Assembly: GCA_020721005.1 (NCBI GenBank)
Contig: DYNP01000018.1
Location: 1-64,000, forward strand
Direction: 5' to 3'
DNA length: 64,000 nt
Source: Thiomargarita sp.
GTDB lineage: Bacteria; Pseudomonadota; Gammaproteobacteria; Beggiatoales; Beggiatoaceae
Shown one piece after another: positions 1 to 8,082 of the stretch. The notes under the pieces are model-generated. The model ran no database searches and was not told where the DNA came from. It saw only the letters and a program-made list of their open reading frames with translations. Every line of letters starts with the position of its first letter. Positions within the stretch are counted from its first letter, which is position 1. Both the position numbers and the translations under genes were made by a program.

Positions 1-256
1 TGGTTGGCAAATTCAATGGCAAATTCAATAGGGAATGAACTTGTACGATTCCCGGTGAAACTTGCTCAATTTTCGATTGAAATTGACTTTGAGACTGGGA
101 TTGACCTTGAGTTGAACCAGGTTTAGACATGGGCTCTGGAAAAGGTTCCAAAGGGGGCGGATCATTGAGTTTCCCACGCGAATGAAAAAGATGATAATAG
201 AGCCAAATTCCCAACAGGCTAAATAGGCCTCCAACAATGGCGGCAATAATTTCCAT
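1..256 (-). CDS. Membrane-anchored hypothetical protein (C-terminus beyond window)
   Basis: Open reading frame that starts at ATG 256 on the minus strand (MEIIAAIVGGLFSLLG...) and runs off the left edge without a stop, giving at least 85 residues. Residues about 3-21 form one hydrophobic membrane segment with a short N-terminal end, followed by a Pro/Gln/Ser-rich stretch (PPPLEPFPEP, then SQSQSQFQS). This resembles an inner-membrane anchor with a flexible linker in front of a domain outside the window. No family can be assigned. An overlapping minus-strand frame (25-246) has no such organisation and is taken as a shadow. Confidence 0.55.
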   Translation of the reverse strand, partial: MEIIAAIVGGLFSLLGIWLYYHLFHSRGKLNDPPPLEPFPEPMSKPGSTQGQSQSQSQFQSKIEQVSPGIVQVHSLLNLPLNLPT

Positions 257-462
257 AAATAACCTCACTATAGATCTGTTTAATAGACTCTCTTTCCCTT
301 CCTTTAGAGAGCAGAATGATACGTTATTGTCAGGTACTCACTTATTTTACTCTCTTTATTTTTCTCATTATATCTTTTTTTCACCCTTTTTGATGATACG
401 CCCTAGATAATCTTATCAAAAGACCGCGTAGCGTCACTCTCCGGTATGGATTTCAAACTGAT

Positions 463-570
463 CCTCATGTCCCTAATTTGCCGAATAAACACCTCGCGCC
501 ACAAAATTATGGAGACTCGATTATTGCCTTCCTCCATTGATGCGCTTCACAAAAAACGCTCAGCACATCC
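463..570 (+). repeat. Partial MITE-like repeat, family R2 (copy 1)
   Basis: The right part of this segment (GATGCGCTTCACAAAAAACG, ending in GCTCAGCACATCC) and its interior (AATAAACACCTCGCGCCACA) match the reverse complement of the element at 9608-9766 with scattered differences. The left inverted terminus is missing, so this is a truncated copy. A solo terminus of the same family is at 11921-11957. Confidence 0.7.
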
Positions 571-579
571 ACAAGCTAA

Positions 580-750
580 TCATTCATCATTCACAATAAG
601 ATCGATGCGCTGGCTCAAATGCAGCAGTTCCCGAAGCCCATGTTCCCGATGGGTAAAACATAGAAAATACAACTGATAACGCACACTCATGCTTTTATAC
701 TCCAAAATATAAATTTCCGGGGCAATGCTCAGCCCTCGATTGGCAATCAT
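580..750 (-). CDS. Possible small protein, 56 aa, unknown
   Basis: Minus-strand frame from ATG 750 to TGA at 580-582, with a G-rich Shine-Dalgarno-like TTGGGGAC just upstream of the start. The product begins MIANRGLSIAPE and ends LIVNDE; it has an ordinary mixed composition with no signal peptide or membrane segment. It may be a real small gene or the surviving end of a decayed one, since it abuts a repeat fragment. No family is recognised. Confidence 0.3.
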   Translation of the reverse strand: MIANRGLSIAPEIYILEYKSMSVRYQLYFLCFTHREHGLRELLHLSQRIDLIVNDE

Positions 751-795
751 AGTCCCCAATACTCAAATTGTCAATTGACTTGTGCCAAGGATGAG

Positions 796-824
796 TTGAC
801 AAGCATTGAACAATAGAGTATTTT
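796..824 (+). promoter_or_regulatory. Candidate sigma70 promoter of cysWA
   Basis: TTGACA at 796-801 and TATTTT at 819-824, 17 bases apart, about 70 bases before the cysW start. Only the core hexamers are evident; no CysB site could be recognised. Confidence 0.45.
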
Positions 825-892
825 AACCTTCTGGGCTTTGGCCAAGACACTCCTTCACTTCACCTCTGCACTCAGTCAAGCATTCAGCCTTT

Positions 893-1753
893 ATGAAACC
901 CCACTCTCTCACACCGAGAACTATTCAAGCGGCCATTTCTGAACCCACCTGGGTACGTTATTCCCTGATCGGAACGGCCTTGATATTCCTGACTTTATTT
1001 TTATTGATGCCCCTAATTGCAGTCTTTGTACAAGCCCTGCAAGAAGGTTGGCAAGTGTACCTGGATGCCCTACGGGAACCGGATGCCCGCTCTGCCATCT
1101 ATTTGACTTTGTTGACTGCTGCCATCGCTGTGCCCCTCAATTTAGTATTTGGAGTGGCTGCCGCCTGGGCTATTGCCAAATTTGAATTCCGCGGTAAAAG
1201 CATTCTCATCACCCTCATCGACTTACCATTTGCGGTCTCCCCGGTGATTTCGGGACTGATCTTTGTGTTATTATTCGGACTGCAAGGTTTGTTGGGACCC
1301 TGGCTGATACAACATGACATCCAAATTGTGTTTGCGGTGCCGGGCATTATCCTGGCCACTGTCTTTGTCACCTTTCCCTTTGTTGCTCGAGAACTGATTC
1401 CCCTGCTCCAAGCCCAAGGCAATGAGGAGGAAGAAGCGGCCTTGGTTTTGGGCGCCAATGGTTGGCAGACTTTTTGGCGAATCACCCTACCCAATATTCG
1501 TTGGGGATTGCTGTATGGAGTCATTTTGTGCAATGCCCGGGCAATGGGAGAATTTGGGGCAGTGTCAGTGGTCTCCGGGCACATTCGCGGGCTGACCAAC
1601 ACCATGCCCTTGCACGTGGAAATTTTATACAATGAATATAATTTTGTAGCTGCCTTCGCCGTGGCATCCTTACTCGCTGTCCTGGCATTGATCACCTTGC
1701 TGCTCAAAACTTGGGTAGAATGGCGACTTCATCAACAATTACAAGGTCAATAG
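893..1753 (+). CDS. cysW: Sulfate/thiosulfate ABC transporter permease CysW
   Basis: Inner-membrane permease half of the sulfate/thiosulfate import ABC transporter. The 286-residue product has about six hydrophobic segments, the first at about residues 25-48, and the EAA loop ([15 protein letters not shown], about residues 180-195) that docks on the ATPase. The stretch [16 protein letters not shown] is characteristic of CysW rather than CysT or ModB. The stop is followed after two bases by cysA, so the two are co-transcribed. The usual partner permease cysT and a binding-protein gene are absent on the upstream side inside the window, so a complete importer would need them from elsewhere or CysW would have to act as a homodimer. 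Confidence 0.92.
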   Translation: MKPHSLTPRTIQAAISEPTWVRYSLIGTALIFLTLFLLMPLIAVFVQALQEGWQVYLDALREPDARSAIYLTLLTAAIAVPLNLVFGVAAAWAIAKFEFRGKSILITLIDLPFAVSPVISGLIFVLLFGLQGLLGPWLIQHDIQIVFAVPGIILATVFVTFPFVARELIPLLQAQGNEEEEAALVLGANGWQTFWRITLPNIRWGLLYGVILCNARAMGEFGAVSVVSGHIRGLTNTMPLHVEILYNEYNFVAAFAVASLLAVLALITLLLKTWVEWRLHQQLQGQ

Positions 1754-1755
1754 CC

Positions 1756-2823
1756 ATGGGCATTGAAATTCAAAACATCATAAAAAAATTTGGGGAATTC
1801 ACTGCCCTAAAAGAAATCAGTCTGCACATTCCCCAAGGGCAATTGGTGGCGCTGTTGGGACCCTCTGGCTGTGGCAAAACCACCTTATTGCGGATTATCG
1901 CAGGCTTGGAGACTGCAGATCAAGGTCATATTTTATTTGAAGGCGAAGAGACCAGTAGTCAATCTGTTCAGGATCGACGAGTGGGCTTTGTGTTCCAACA
2001 CTACGCCTTATTTCGACACATGACAGTTTTTGAGAACATTGCCTTTGGTCTACAAGTGCGTCCCAAAAGTCAACGCCCCTCTAAAACTCAGATTCACCAA
2101 AAAGTGATGGAACTGTTGCGCCTGGTGCAATTGCAAGAATTGGCTGATCGTTACCCGCGCCAATTGTCAGGCGGCCAACGCCAACGCATCGCCTTGGCCC
2201 GAGCTTTGGCGGTGGAGCCAAAAGTATTGTTGTTGGATGAGCCGTTTGGCGCTTTGGACACCAAAGTGCGCAAAGAATTGCGTCGTTGGTTACGCCGTCT
2301 GCATGAGACCATGCACATTACCAGCGTATTTGTGACTCATGATCAAGAGGAAGCCATGGAAGTTGCAGATTTGGTGGTGGTCATGAATGAAGGGCACATT
2401 GAACAGGTGGCCAGTCCCGATGAAATTTATGAAAATCCCGCCAATCCCTTTGTCTATCAATTTATTGGGAATGTGAATCTGTTTCACGGGCGTGTGCAAA
2501 CCAATCAAGTGCGAATTGAAGGCATGGACATTCACCTGGGCAGTGACACGGAAGTTAAACAGGCGCCAGTGGTTGCCTATGTGCGGCCCCATGAATTGGA
2601 GATTTTTCGAGAGCCACAGGAATTGTCAATTCCCGTGACCATCACCAGCATTCATCCCTTAGGTCCCATGGTCCATTTGGAATTGTTGCCGCCTGAGAGT
2701 ACCAACGTAATAGAGGCAGAATTGACTAAGGAATATTATCGCCAATTGGGAATTAAAAAGGGAGATATTGTGTACGTGAAACCTCGACGGGTGCAACTGT
2801 TTATGCAACAGACTGCAAAATGA
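1756..2823 (+). CDS. cysA: Sulfate/thiosulfate ABC transporter ATPase CysA
   Basis: ATP-binding subunit that powers sulfate/thiosulfate import, on the cytoplasmic face. Walker [10 protein letters not shown] (about residues 35-43), signature LSGGQRQR (about 137-144), Walker B LLLDEP and the H-loop [11 protein letters not shown] are all intact. The C-terminal part (about 240-355) is the regulatory TOBE-type region typical of CysA ([13 protein letters not shown]). I chose ATG 1756 because it lies two bases after the cysW stop and gives the standard N-terminus MGIEIQNI; the longer frame from 1711 would overlap cysW. 355 residues, normal for the family. Confidence 0.93.
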   Translation: MGIEIQNIIKKFGEFTALKEISLHIPQGQLVALLGPSGCGKTTLLRIIAGLETADQGHILFEGEETSSQSVQDRRVGFVFQHYALFRHMTVFENIAFGLQVRPKSQRPSKTQIHQKVMELLRLVQLQELADRYPRQLSGGQRQRIALARALAVEPKVLLLDEPFGALDTKVRKELRRWLRRLHETMHITSVFVTHDQEEAMEVADLVVVMNEGHIEQVASPDEIYENPANPFVYQFIGNVNLFHGRVQTNQVRIEGMDIHLGSDTEVKQAPVVAYVRPHELEIFREPQELSIPVTITSIHPLGPMVHLELLPPESTNVIEAELTKEYYRQLGIKKGDIVYVKPRRVQLFMQQTAK

Positions 2824-2898
2824 AGGCTTGAAACTGTTGTGCGATAACTGTCTTGCCGTCAATCATCCTACAATACACCGTTCGAGTTTTCACTTTTC

Positions 2899-2912
2899 TT
2901 GATCCAGATCAA
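2899..2912 (+). promoter_or_regulatory. FNR/DNR-type operator upstream of hcp
   Basis: TTGATCCAGATCAA is a perfect TTGAT-N4-ATCAA dyad, the consensus of the FNR/ANR/DNR family of oxygen- and NO-responsive activators. Its centre (2905.5) is 41 bases before the start point predicted from the TATACT hexamer at 2934-2939, the classical class II activation position. It precedes hcp, a known FNR/DNR target in other gammaproteobacteria. Confidence 0.8.
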
Positions 2913-2933
2913 GGTAAAAACAGAGTGCCATGA

Positions 2934-2939
2934 TATACT
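2934..2939 (+). promoter_or_regulatory. Predicted -10 hexamer of hcp
   Basis: TATACT, placing transcription start near 2946-2947. There is no good -35 hexamer, which fits an activator-dependent promoter. Confidence 0.6.
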
Positions 2940-2994
2940 ATTACTCAAAGTGATGTTTTATCTGCGAAGATTTACTGACCAAGAGGATATTAAT

Positions 2995-4344
2995 ATGAGT
3001 AATGAAGTAACCCCCCTGATGTTTTGCTACCAATGCGAAATGAGTGCGCCCAAGGGTTGTGGGTCCAAACAACAAGACCAGGGAACTTGCGGCAAAACGG
3101 TTGATTTGGCTCGCTTGCAAGATATTATGATTTTTGGCCTCAAAGGATTGGCCGCCTACCGCAGCCATGCCAGAGAATTGGGCGCCAACACCCAAGAAGT
3201 GGATGATGTTATTTCCGAAACTTTGTATTTCACGATGACCAATGTCAATTTCAACTTCGATGAGCACATTGCACAACTGATGAAAGTGGGTCAGTCCGGA
3301 GTGAAAGTCATGGATCTCTTGAGCGAAGCTCATACTCAAATGCTGGGCATTCCCACACCCATAACGGTGACTCAAAATAAGGCTGAGGGCAAAGCTATTT
3401 TGGTCACCGGGCACAATTTGGATATGTTGCATAAATTGCTGGAAGTCACCAAGGGACTGGGAATTAATATTTACACCCATTCCGAAATGTTGCCCGCCCA
3501 TGCCTATCCGGAATTGAAAAAATATCCTCATCTCAAAGGGAATATCGGCGGTGCTTGGCATGATCAAACTCGGTTATTTGAACAATGGCCGGGCGCCATC
3601 TTGGTGGGAACTAACTGCATTGAACCCCTGAAAAAGAAAAATACCTACCTTGACCGTCTGTTTACCTATAAAATGGTGGGTGCAGAAGGGGCTAAAAAGG
3701 TGGAAAATGATGATTTTCGTCCATTGATTGACAAAACCCTCAGTTTGCCAGAAGTGTCTGGATTTGACAGCAGTCAAACGTTGGTCACCGGTCACCATTA
3801 CAAAACCATTCTGACTCTAGCCCCTCAAATTTTGGACGCGGTGCAACGCCAGCAAATCACGCAATTCTTTGTCATCGCAGGCTGCGATGCTCCTGGCAAA
3901 GAAGGGAATTATTATCGGGAAATGGCACTGGCCTTACCCAAAGAGACCGTAATTGTCACCTCCAGTTGCGGAAAATTCCGGTTCAACGATGTTGATTTTG
4001 GCACCGTGCCCGGCACTCAAATTCCCCGTTACCTGGATTTGGGACAATGCAATGACAGCAATGGCGCTGTCCACATCGCCCTGGCTTTAAGCCAATCTTT
4101 ACAAATTCCAGTCAATGACTTGCCTATCGCCATCGTGTTAAGCTGGATGGAACAAAAAGCGGTTATCATTCTCTTGGCGTTGTTCAGCTTGGGAATTAAA
4201 AATATCTATATTGGTCCCAAAGCTCCCCAATTTGTGAATGAAGGCATTCTGCAATTTTTGGTGGATAACTTCAACTTGCATTTGACCAGCACGGTTGCCG
4301 ACGATCTTAAAGTTTTGTTGAAACCGATTTCCAAGGCAGCTTAA
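2995..4344 (+). CDS. hcp: Hybrid-cluster protein (Hcp, hydroxylamine/NO reductase), short form
   Basis: Cytoplasmic iron-sulfur protein that reduces hydroxylamine in vitro and acts as NO reductase or S-nitrosylase under anaerobic nitrosative stress. N-terminal cysteines (C11, C14, C22, C32) bind the proximal cluster. The hybrid-cluster ligands can all be matched: His in TGHNLD, Glu in HSEMLPAH, Cys in GTNCIEPL, AGCDAPGK, SSCGKFRF and GQCNDSNG, and Glu/Lys in WMEQKAV. At 449 residues it is about 100 shorter than E. coli Hcp, the length of class III Hcps that lack part of the helical domain. ATG 2995 is preferred: it has AGAGGAT upstream and starts next to the Cys motif; the longer frame from 2899 would run over the operator. 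No hcr reductase gene follows. Confidence 0.93.
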   Translation: MSNEVTPLMFCYQCEMSAPKGCGSKQQDQGTCGKTVDLARLQDIMIFGLKGLAAYRSHARELGANTQEVDDVISETLYFTMTNVNFNFDEHIAQLMKVGQSGVKVMDLLSEAHTQMLGIPTPITVTQNKAEGKAILVTGHNLDMLHKLLEVTKGLGINIYTHSEMLPAHAYPELKKYPHLKGNIGGAWHDQTRLFEQWPGAILVGTNCIEPLKKKNTYLDRLFTYKMVGAEGAKKVENDDFRPLIDKTLSLPEVSGFDSSQTLVTGHHYKTILTLAPQILDAVQRQQITQFFVIAGCDAPGKEGNYYREMALALPKETVIVTSSCGKFRFNDVDFGTVPGTQIPRYLDLGQCNDSNGAVHIALALSQSLQIPVNDLPIAIVLSWMEQKAVIILLALFSLGIKNIYIGPKAPQFVNEGILQFLVDNFNLHLTSTVADDLKVLLKPISKAA

Positions 4345-4389
4345 CAAAGCAGTGATTGGGTTATGCCTCTTTTTTTGCAAACCCTCTTC

Positions 4390-4414
4390 CGTTCCCATGT
4401 TATGCGTGGGAACG
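4390..4414. terminator. Hairpin downstream of hcp (family R5-like)
   Basis: CGTTCCCA and TGGGAACG form a perfect 8-bp stem with a 9-base loop, 46 bases after the hcp stop. There is no T-run, so it is either a weak terminator or a dispersed palindrome related to the repeats at 11834 and 29494. Confidence 0.4.
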
Positions 4415-4490
4415 AGAAACATGACTTGCTACTCATTGGTCTAATCAAACATGACCTAACTTTTTCAAACTAAAAATTTTTTCCCACCTC

Positions 4491-5447
4491 ATGAGGTTTG
4501 CCATGTTCATAACCTCTCTCAAATCCCGTTTCTCATTTTTAGATCTGACCGGACATCCAGAAAAATTCATTTCTGCACTCGGCAGTTTCTTGGGCATTCT
4601 AACCGTTGCAGGCATCAGTTCCCTGTTCCTTAATCTCCAAGAAACCCCTTGGATTGTCGCTTCCATGGGCGCTTCAGCCGTTTTGTTATTCGTTATGCCC
4701 CACGGTCACCTGTCCCAGCCTTGGCCAGTATTCGGTGGTCATCTGCTGTCGGCCAGTGTGGGCATCACTTGTGCGATATTCATTCCCAATCCCTTGTTAG
4801 CTGCCGCCTGTTCCGTAGCAGGTGCCGTGTTAGTCATGTATTACCTGCACTGTATTCATCCCCCTGGAGGTGCTACTGCTCTGAGCATGGTTGTTGGGGG
4901 ACCTGACATACAGGCTTTGGGTTACCAATATTTACTGACTCCCTTATTACCTAATTTATTGTTATTGCTGTCTATGGCGTTTTTATTCAACTACCTGTTC
5001 CCATGGCGTCGCTATCCCATACAGTTAAAACTTTCCCCATCTCCCACCGTTTCTCCCTCCCTTGCCTCAACCGATATTCACTATGCATTGCAGAAAATAG
5101 GCGTGTTTATCGATGTGAGCGAAGAAGATTTGCTAAAAATTTATAGTTTAGCCCTTGATCATCATGCTCATCATCAATCCATGCCCCTTAGCATCAATGT
5201 CGGCCATTATTACAGCAATGGTCAATATGGGGAAATTTGGTCCGTTCGACAGGTGATTCAACTTTCCGCACAACAGGTCCATTATAAAACTGTGGTTGGC
5301 AAGGGTCGGCGGCAAGTAACTGTATGTTCTTTAGAAGAATTTACCCAATGGGCGCGTTATCAATTGGTCAGAGATGAAAATAGTTGGCGCATTATAACTG
5401 CCCATGACCCTTCTTTATGTTCTCCAACTTCCCTAACAGTTCCCTAA
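4491..5447 (+). CDS. HPP-family integral membrane protein
   Basis: 318 residues. Residues about 20-175 form an HPP-type membrane domain with about five hydrophobic segments and the family signature HPPGGATA after CIHPPGGAT, and MGASAVLLF in the first half. HPP proteins in algae and cyanobacteria have been linked to nitrite transport, which would fit its place right after hcp, but the role here is inference. The C-terminal third (about 190-318) is soluble, contains a His-rich patch (DHHAHHQS) and is not the CBS module often found in this family. ATG 4491 gives an extra four residues over ATG 4503; either is possible. The next gene starts 12 bases downstream, so they are probably co-transcribed. 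Confidence 0.8.
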   Translation: MRFAMFITSLKSRFSFLDLTGHPEKFISALGSFLGILTVAGISSLFLNLQETPWIVASMGASAVLLFVMPHGHLSQPWPVFGGHLLSASVGITCAIFIPNPLLAAACSVAGAVLVMYYLHCIHPPGGATALSMVVGGPDIQALGYQYLLTPLLPNLLLLLSMAFLFNYLFPWRRYPIQLKLSPSPTVSPSLASTDIHYALQKIGVFIDVSEEDLLKIYSLALDHHAHHQSMPLSINVGHYYSNGQYGEIWSVRQVIQLSAQQVHYKTVVGKGRRQVTVCSLEEFTQWARYQLVRDENSWRIITAHDPSLCSPTSLTVP

Positions 5448-5459
5448 TGGAAATTTTCA

Positions 5460-6749
5460 ATGCGAGAATATTATCATTTGTTGGAAGAAAATACTTCTTA
5501 TTTCAGTCACTTAATCCTTTGGAGCACTTTGTTGTTTGTGCTCAGCATTGGTTTATGGGCCCATCATGCCACTCTGGATGAAGTGACTCGTGGGTTGGGT
5601 AAAGTGATTCCTTCTCGCCATGTGCAAGTGGTGCAAAATTTAGAAGGAGGCATTGTTTCCGAAATTTTGGTCCGAGAGGGGGAAATTGTACAAGAAGGAC
5701 AGATTTTATTGCGCATTGATGATACCCGGTTTGCTTCTTCTTATCGGGAAAGCCAGGTGCAATCGGTGGCATTACGGGCTAAAATTGCTCGCTTATCGGC
5801 AGAGGCTGAGAGTCAATTATTCAAGTTGCCTAAGAAATTGTCTGCTGAGGAACAGCCCTTATTTGATAACGAGTTGGCCTTGGCCAGGTCTCGACAGGAT
5901 CAGGTGCAAGCCGGTGTCACTATTTTGGAGCAACAGAAACAGCAGAAACTGCAAGAAATTGAAGAGTTAAAGTCTCGTCAATTGCAGTTACAAGGGAGTT
6001 ATCAGTTGGCATTACGGGAGCTTAAGATCACTGAGCCCTTGGTAGAAAAGGGAGTGATTTCAGAGGTGGAATTGTTGAGACTGCAACGAGAAATTTCGAA
6101 ATTGCGCGGAGATTTGGAGGCGACTCAATTGGCCATGCCTCGGGTTGAGGCTGCAATTCAGGAGGTGGATCGTAAAATTGAGGAGCTTAAAGTTAATTTT
6201 CGTACCCAAGCTTTGGCAGAGTTGAATCAGATAAAAACGGAGTTGTCCCGTTTGTCTGAGTCTCATCTTGCTCTTAAAGACCGGGTAACACGGACGGCGG
6301 TGCGTTCTCCAGTTAAAGGCACGATTAAGCAATTGAAAATTACTACTATTGGTGGGGTGGTGCAACCTGGTATGGATTTAGTGGAAATTGTGCCTTTGGA
6401 AGACAGTTTGTTGGTGGAGGCGCAAATTCGGCCTTCCGATATTGCTTTTTTACATCCAGGGCAAACGGTGAGGGTTAAGTTAACTGCTTATGATTTTTCT
6501 ATTTTTGGGAGCTTAAAAGCGTCTCTGGTCCAGATCAGCGCTGATACCTTGGTCAATGAGCAAGGGGAACCGGTGTTTTTAATCAAAGTGAGAACGGAAC
6601 GAAATTATTTGGGCAGTGAGCAGGTGCCTTTGCCAATTATTCCGGGAATGACTGCCACTGTGGATATTTTGACTGGCAAGAAAACGGTGTTGGATTATTT
6701 GTTGAAACCAATCAAAAAGGTGCAGCAGCATGCTCTGCGAGAACGTTGA
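5460..6749 (+). CDS. HlyD-family periplasmic adaptor (membrane fusion protein)
   Basis: Membrane fusion protein of type I secretion systems, bridging an inner-membrane ABC exporter and an outer-membrane channel. 429 residues: a single N-terminal membrane anchor (about 17-35), a lipoyl/barrel-sandwich half with NLEGGIVSEILV, a long Glu/Gln/Leu-rich coiled coil (about 100-280), the second lipoyl half (VRSPVKGTIKQLKI) and a beta-barrel (VEAQIRPSDIAF) typical of HlyD/LapC-type adaptors. No ABC exporter or TolC homologue is adjacent. It follows the HPP gene by 12 bases, so its secretion partners must be elsewhere. Confidence 0.9.
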   Translation: MREYYHLLEENTSYFSHLILWSTLLFVLSIGLWAHHATLDEVTRGLGKVIPSRHVQVVQNLEGGIVSEILVREGEIVQEGQILLRIDDTRFASSYRESQVQSVALRAKIARLSAEAESQLFKLPKKLSAEEQPLFDNELALARSRQDQVQAGVTILEQQKQQKLQEIEELKSRQLQLQGSYQLALRELKITEPLVEKGVISEVELLRLQREISKLRGDLEATQLAMPRVEAAIQEVDRKIEELKVNFRTQALAELNQIKTELSRLSESHLALKDRVTRTAVRSPVKGTIKQLKITTIGGVVQPGMDLVEIVPLEDSLLVEAQIRPSDIAFLHPGQTVRVKLTAYDFSIFGSLKASLVQISADTLVNEQGEPVFLIKVRTERNYLGSEQVPLPIIPGMTATVDILTGKKTVLDYLLKPIKKVQQHALRER

Positions 6750-6766
6750 ACTGGGGATTGGGTGAA

Positions 6767-7081
6767 TAGATTTCTTGCAAAAGTAAATGATGCGATATTG
6801 TGCAGCATAAAAGATAAGATATAAAAAAATAAAATTGCTAAAAATCTAATGGTAGGGTGGGCAACCGCTTTATTGTTATATACCCCAATTAGGGAAATCC
6901 CTGTTGGAGTGGAGGCTTTAGCCGGCCGGCCCTTGCAATTTGTGTATGTGGGGTAATGCCGACCGCCGGCCGGCTAAAGCCTCCACTCCAATGTATCTTC
7001 TAGAGCCTCCACTCCAATGTATCTTCTAGAACCTCCACTCTAACAGGGACTTCTCTTTTATTTTTTCGTATCTCATCTTTA
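6767..7081. repeat. Composite palindromic repeat R1 (copy A)
   Basis: Fills most of the 413-base gap before 7163. It starts with a TA-flanked outer arm (TAGATTTCTTGCAAAAGTAA) and contains an inner palindrome with arms GGAGTGGAGGCTTTAGCCGG (6906-6925) and its exact complement (6970-6989) around a core containing CAATTTGTGTATGTGGGG. Two degenerate extra arms follow (7004-7016, 7031-7042), then the AT-rich TTTTATTTTTTCGTATCTCA of the outer element. The right outer terminus appears to be lost. Confidence 0.85.
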
Positions 7082-7162
7082 AGGTGAGAAGTTTGTCAGT
7101 GGTTGTAAGTTTTTAGCATGGACAGTGGCAGCAGTTAAAAAAAGTTGCAATTGATCAAGGAG

Positions 7163-7906
7163 TTATTTGGCTTTGTGAGTGTTGTATAAGGCCAATACTT
7201 GTTTAACATAGTTTTTGGTTTCCTTATAGGGGGGAATTTGGTAGCCGTAGCGAATGACTGCATTTTCCCCGGCATTGTAGCCGGCTAAGGCTAATTCCAT
7301 GTTGCCTGAGAATAGGTTTAATAGGTAGCGCAGATAGCGTGCACCTCCGTATAAATTGGAGAATACATCGGTTCGATCAGAGACTCCATAGCGTTTGGCT
7401 GTTCCCGGCATGAGTTGCATCAGTCCCACTGCTCCTGCAGGGGAAATTGCTTTGGGATTGTAAGCAGATTCGGTTTGAATGACTGCGTGAAGTAGTTCTG
7501 CTTCTAAATTGGTATTCGTAGCCACTTCTTGCACTAGGTTGTAATAGTCTCCATACTTTCTGTGGATTTTGGCAGATTTGGCATATCCCCCCTCATTGGA
7601 AAAGTAAAATGGGATATCGCCTTGATAAATGAGTTGGTAGCCATTCCCTTTAGGTCTGTCCGTTAAGTGAATGACACCGTTTGCGTCAACAAATTTGTAA
7701 ATACTGGGAGTTCCTTGTCCTTCCTCAATAGGAGGCGGAGGTGCATCGTAGTAAATAGGGCGTCCGTTTCCCAAGGGTTTATCAGTGAAATTTAATACTC
7801 CCTCGGCATCAACAAAACTGTAGATGACTTCATTGGATTGGACTGAAAAACCAAGGCTGCTACCGATGATGAGTCCAATTATTTTTAAAAACAGTGAGTT
7901 TTTCAT
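7163..7906 (-). CDS. Lytic murein transglycosylase (SLT) with two DUF4124-like modules
   Basis: Exported enzyme that cleaves the glycan strands of peptidoglycan to 1,6-anhydro ends. 247 residues: signal peptide (about 1-24), two tandem DUF4124-like modules (VIYSFVDAEGVLNFTDKP at about 28-45 and IYKFVDANGVIHLTDRP further on), then a C-terminal SLT domain with the catalytic Glu in IQTESAYNP, the GLMQLMP motif and ALAGYNAGENAV. The double DUF4124 arrangement may serve as a cell-wall or protein-docking module. It is transcribed away from mgtE's 3' end as a probable single gene. Confidence 0.92.
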   Translation of the reverse strand: MKNSLFLKIIGLIIGSSLGFSVQSNEVIYSFVDAEGVLNFTDKPLGNGRPIYYDAPPPPIEEGQGTPSIYKFVDANGVIHLTDRPKGNGYQLIYQGDIPFYFSNEGGYAKSAKIHRKYGDYYNLVQEVATNTNLEAELLHAVIQTESAYNPKAISPAGAVGLMQLMPGTAKRYGVSDRTDVFSNLYGGARYLRYLLNLFSGNMELALAGYNAGENAVIRYGYQIPPYKETKNYVKQVLALYNTHKAK

Positions 7907-8082
7907 GTAGTTAAGTCTAGTTGCTGAGAAGTTAAATTAAGTGAGTGAGCTATCTTTGATAAAGATAACAAATTTTTGGATCTAATACAATCTTAATTCA
8001 CAGCATTAAAACTTAAACGTGGGAGAATTAAAAGGGATGGGGGTCTTGGTTTTTCTATCTATCCTTCTTGGTTTGAGAATCC

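Larger units (their letters stand above)
257..892. other. Intergenic region upstream of cysW
   Basis: 636 bases. 257-440 is AT-rich with pyrimidine tracts and no recognisable gene. 463-570 is a partial copy of a palindromic repeat whose fuller copy lies at 9608-9766. 580-750 holds a small minus-strand frame listed separately. A good sigma70-like promoter for cysW lies at 796-824. Confidence 0.6.

Noticed and set aside
446-676. Plus-strand frame of 76 codons
   Set aside because: Runs through the R2 repeat fragment and has no ribosome site or recognisable product.
1099-1707. Minus-strand frame of 202 codons inside cysW
   Set aside because: Composition is the mirror of a membrane protein; cysW on the plus strand is unambiguous.
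1711-1755. Earlier start for CysA
   Set aside because: It overlaps cysW and adds residues not found in CysA; ATG 1756 directly after the cysW stop is better.
2899-2994. Longer N-terminus for Hcp starting at 2899
   Set aside because: It would begin within the FNR-type operator and before the predicted transcription start.
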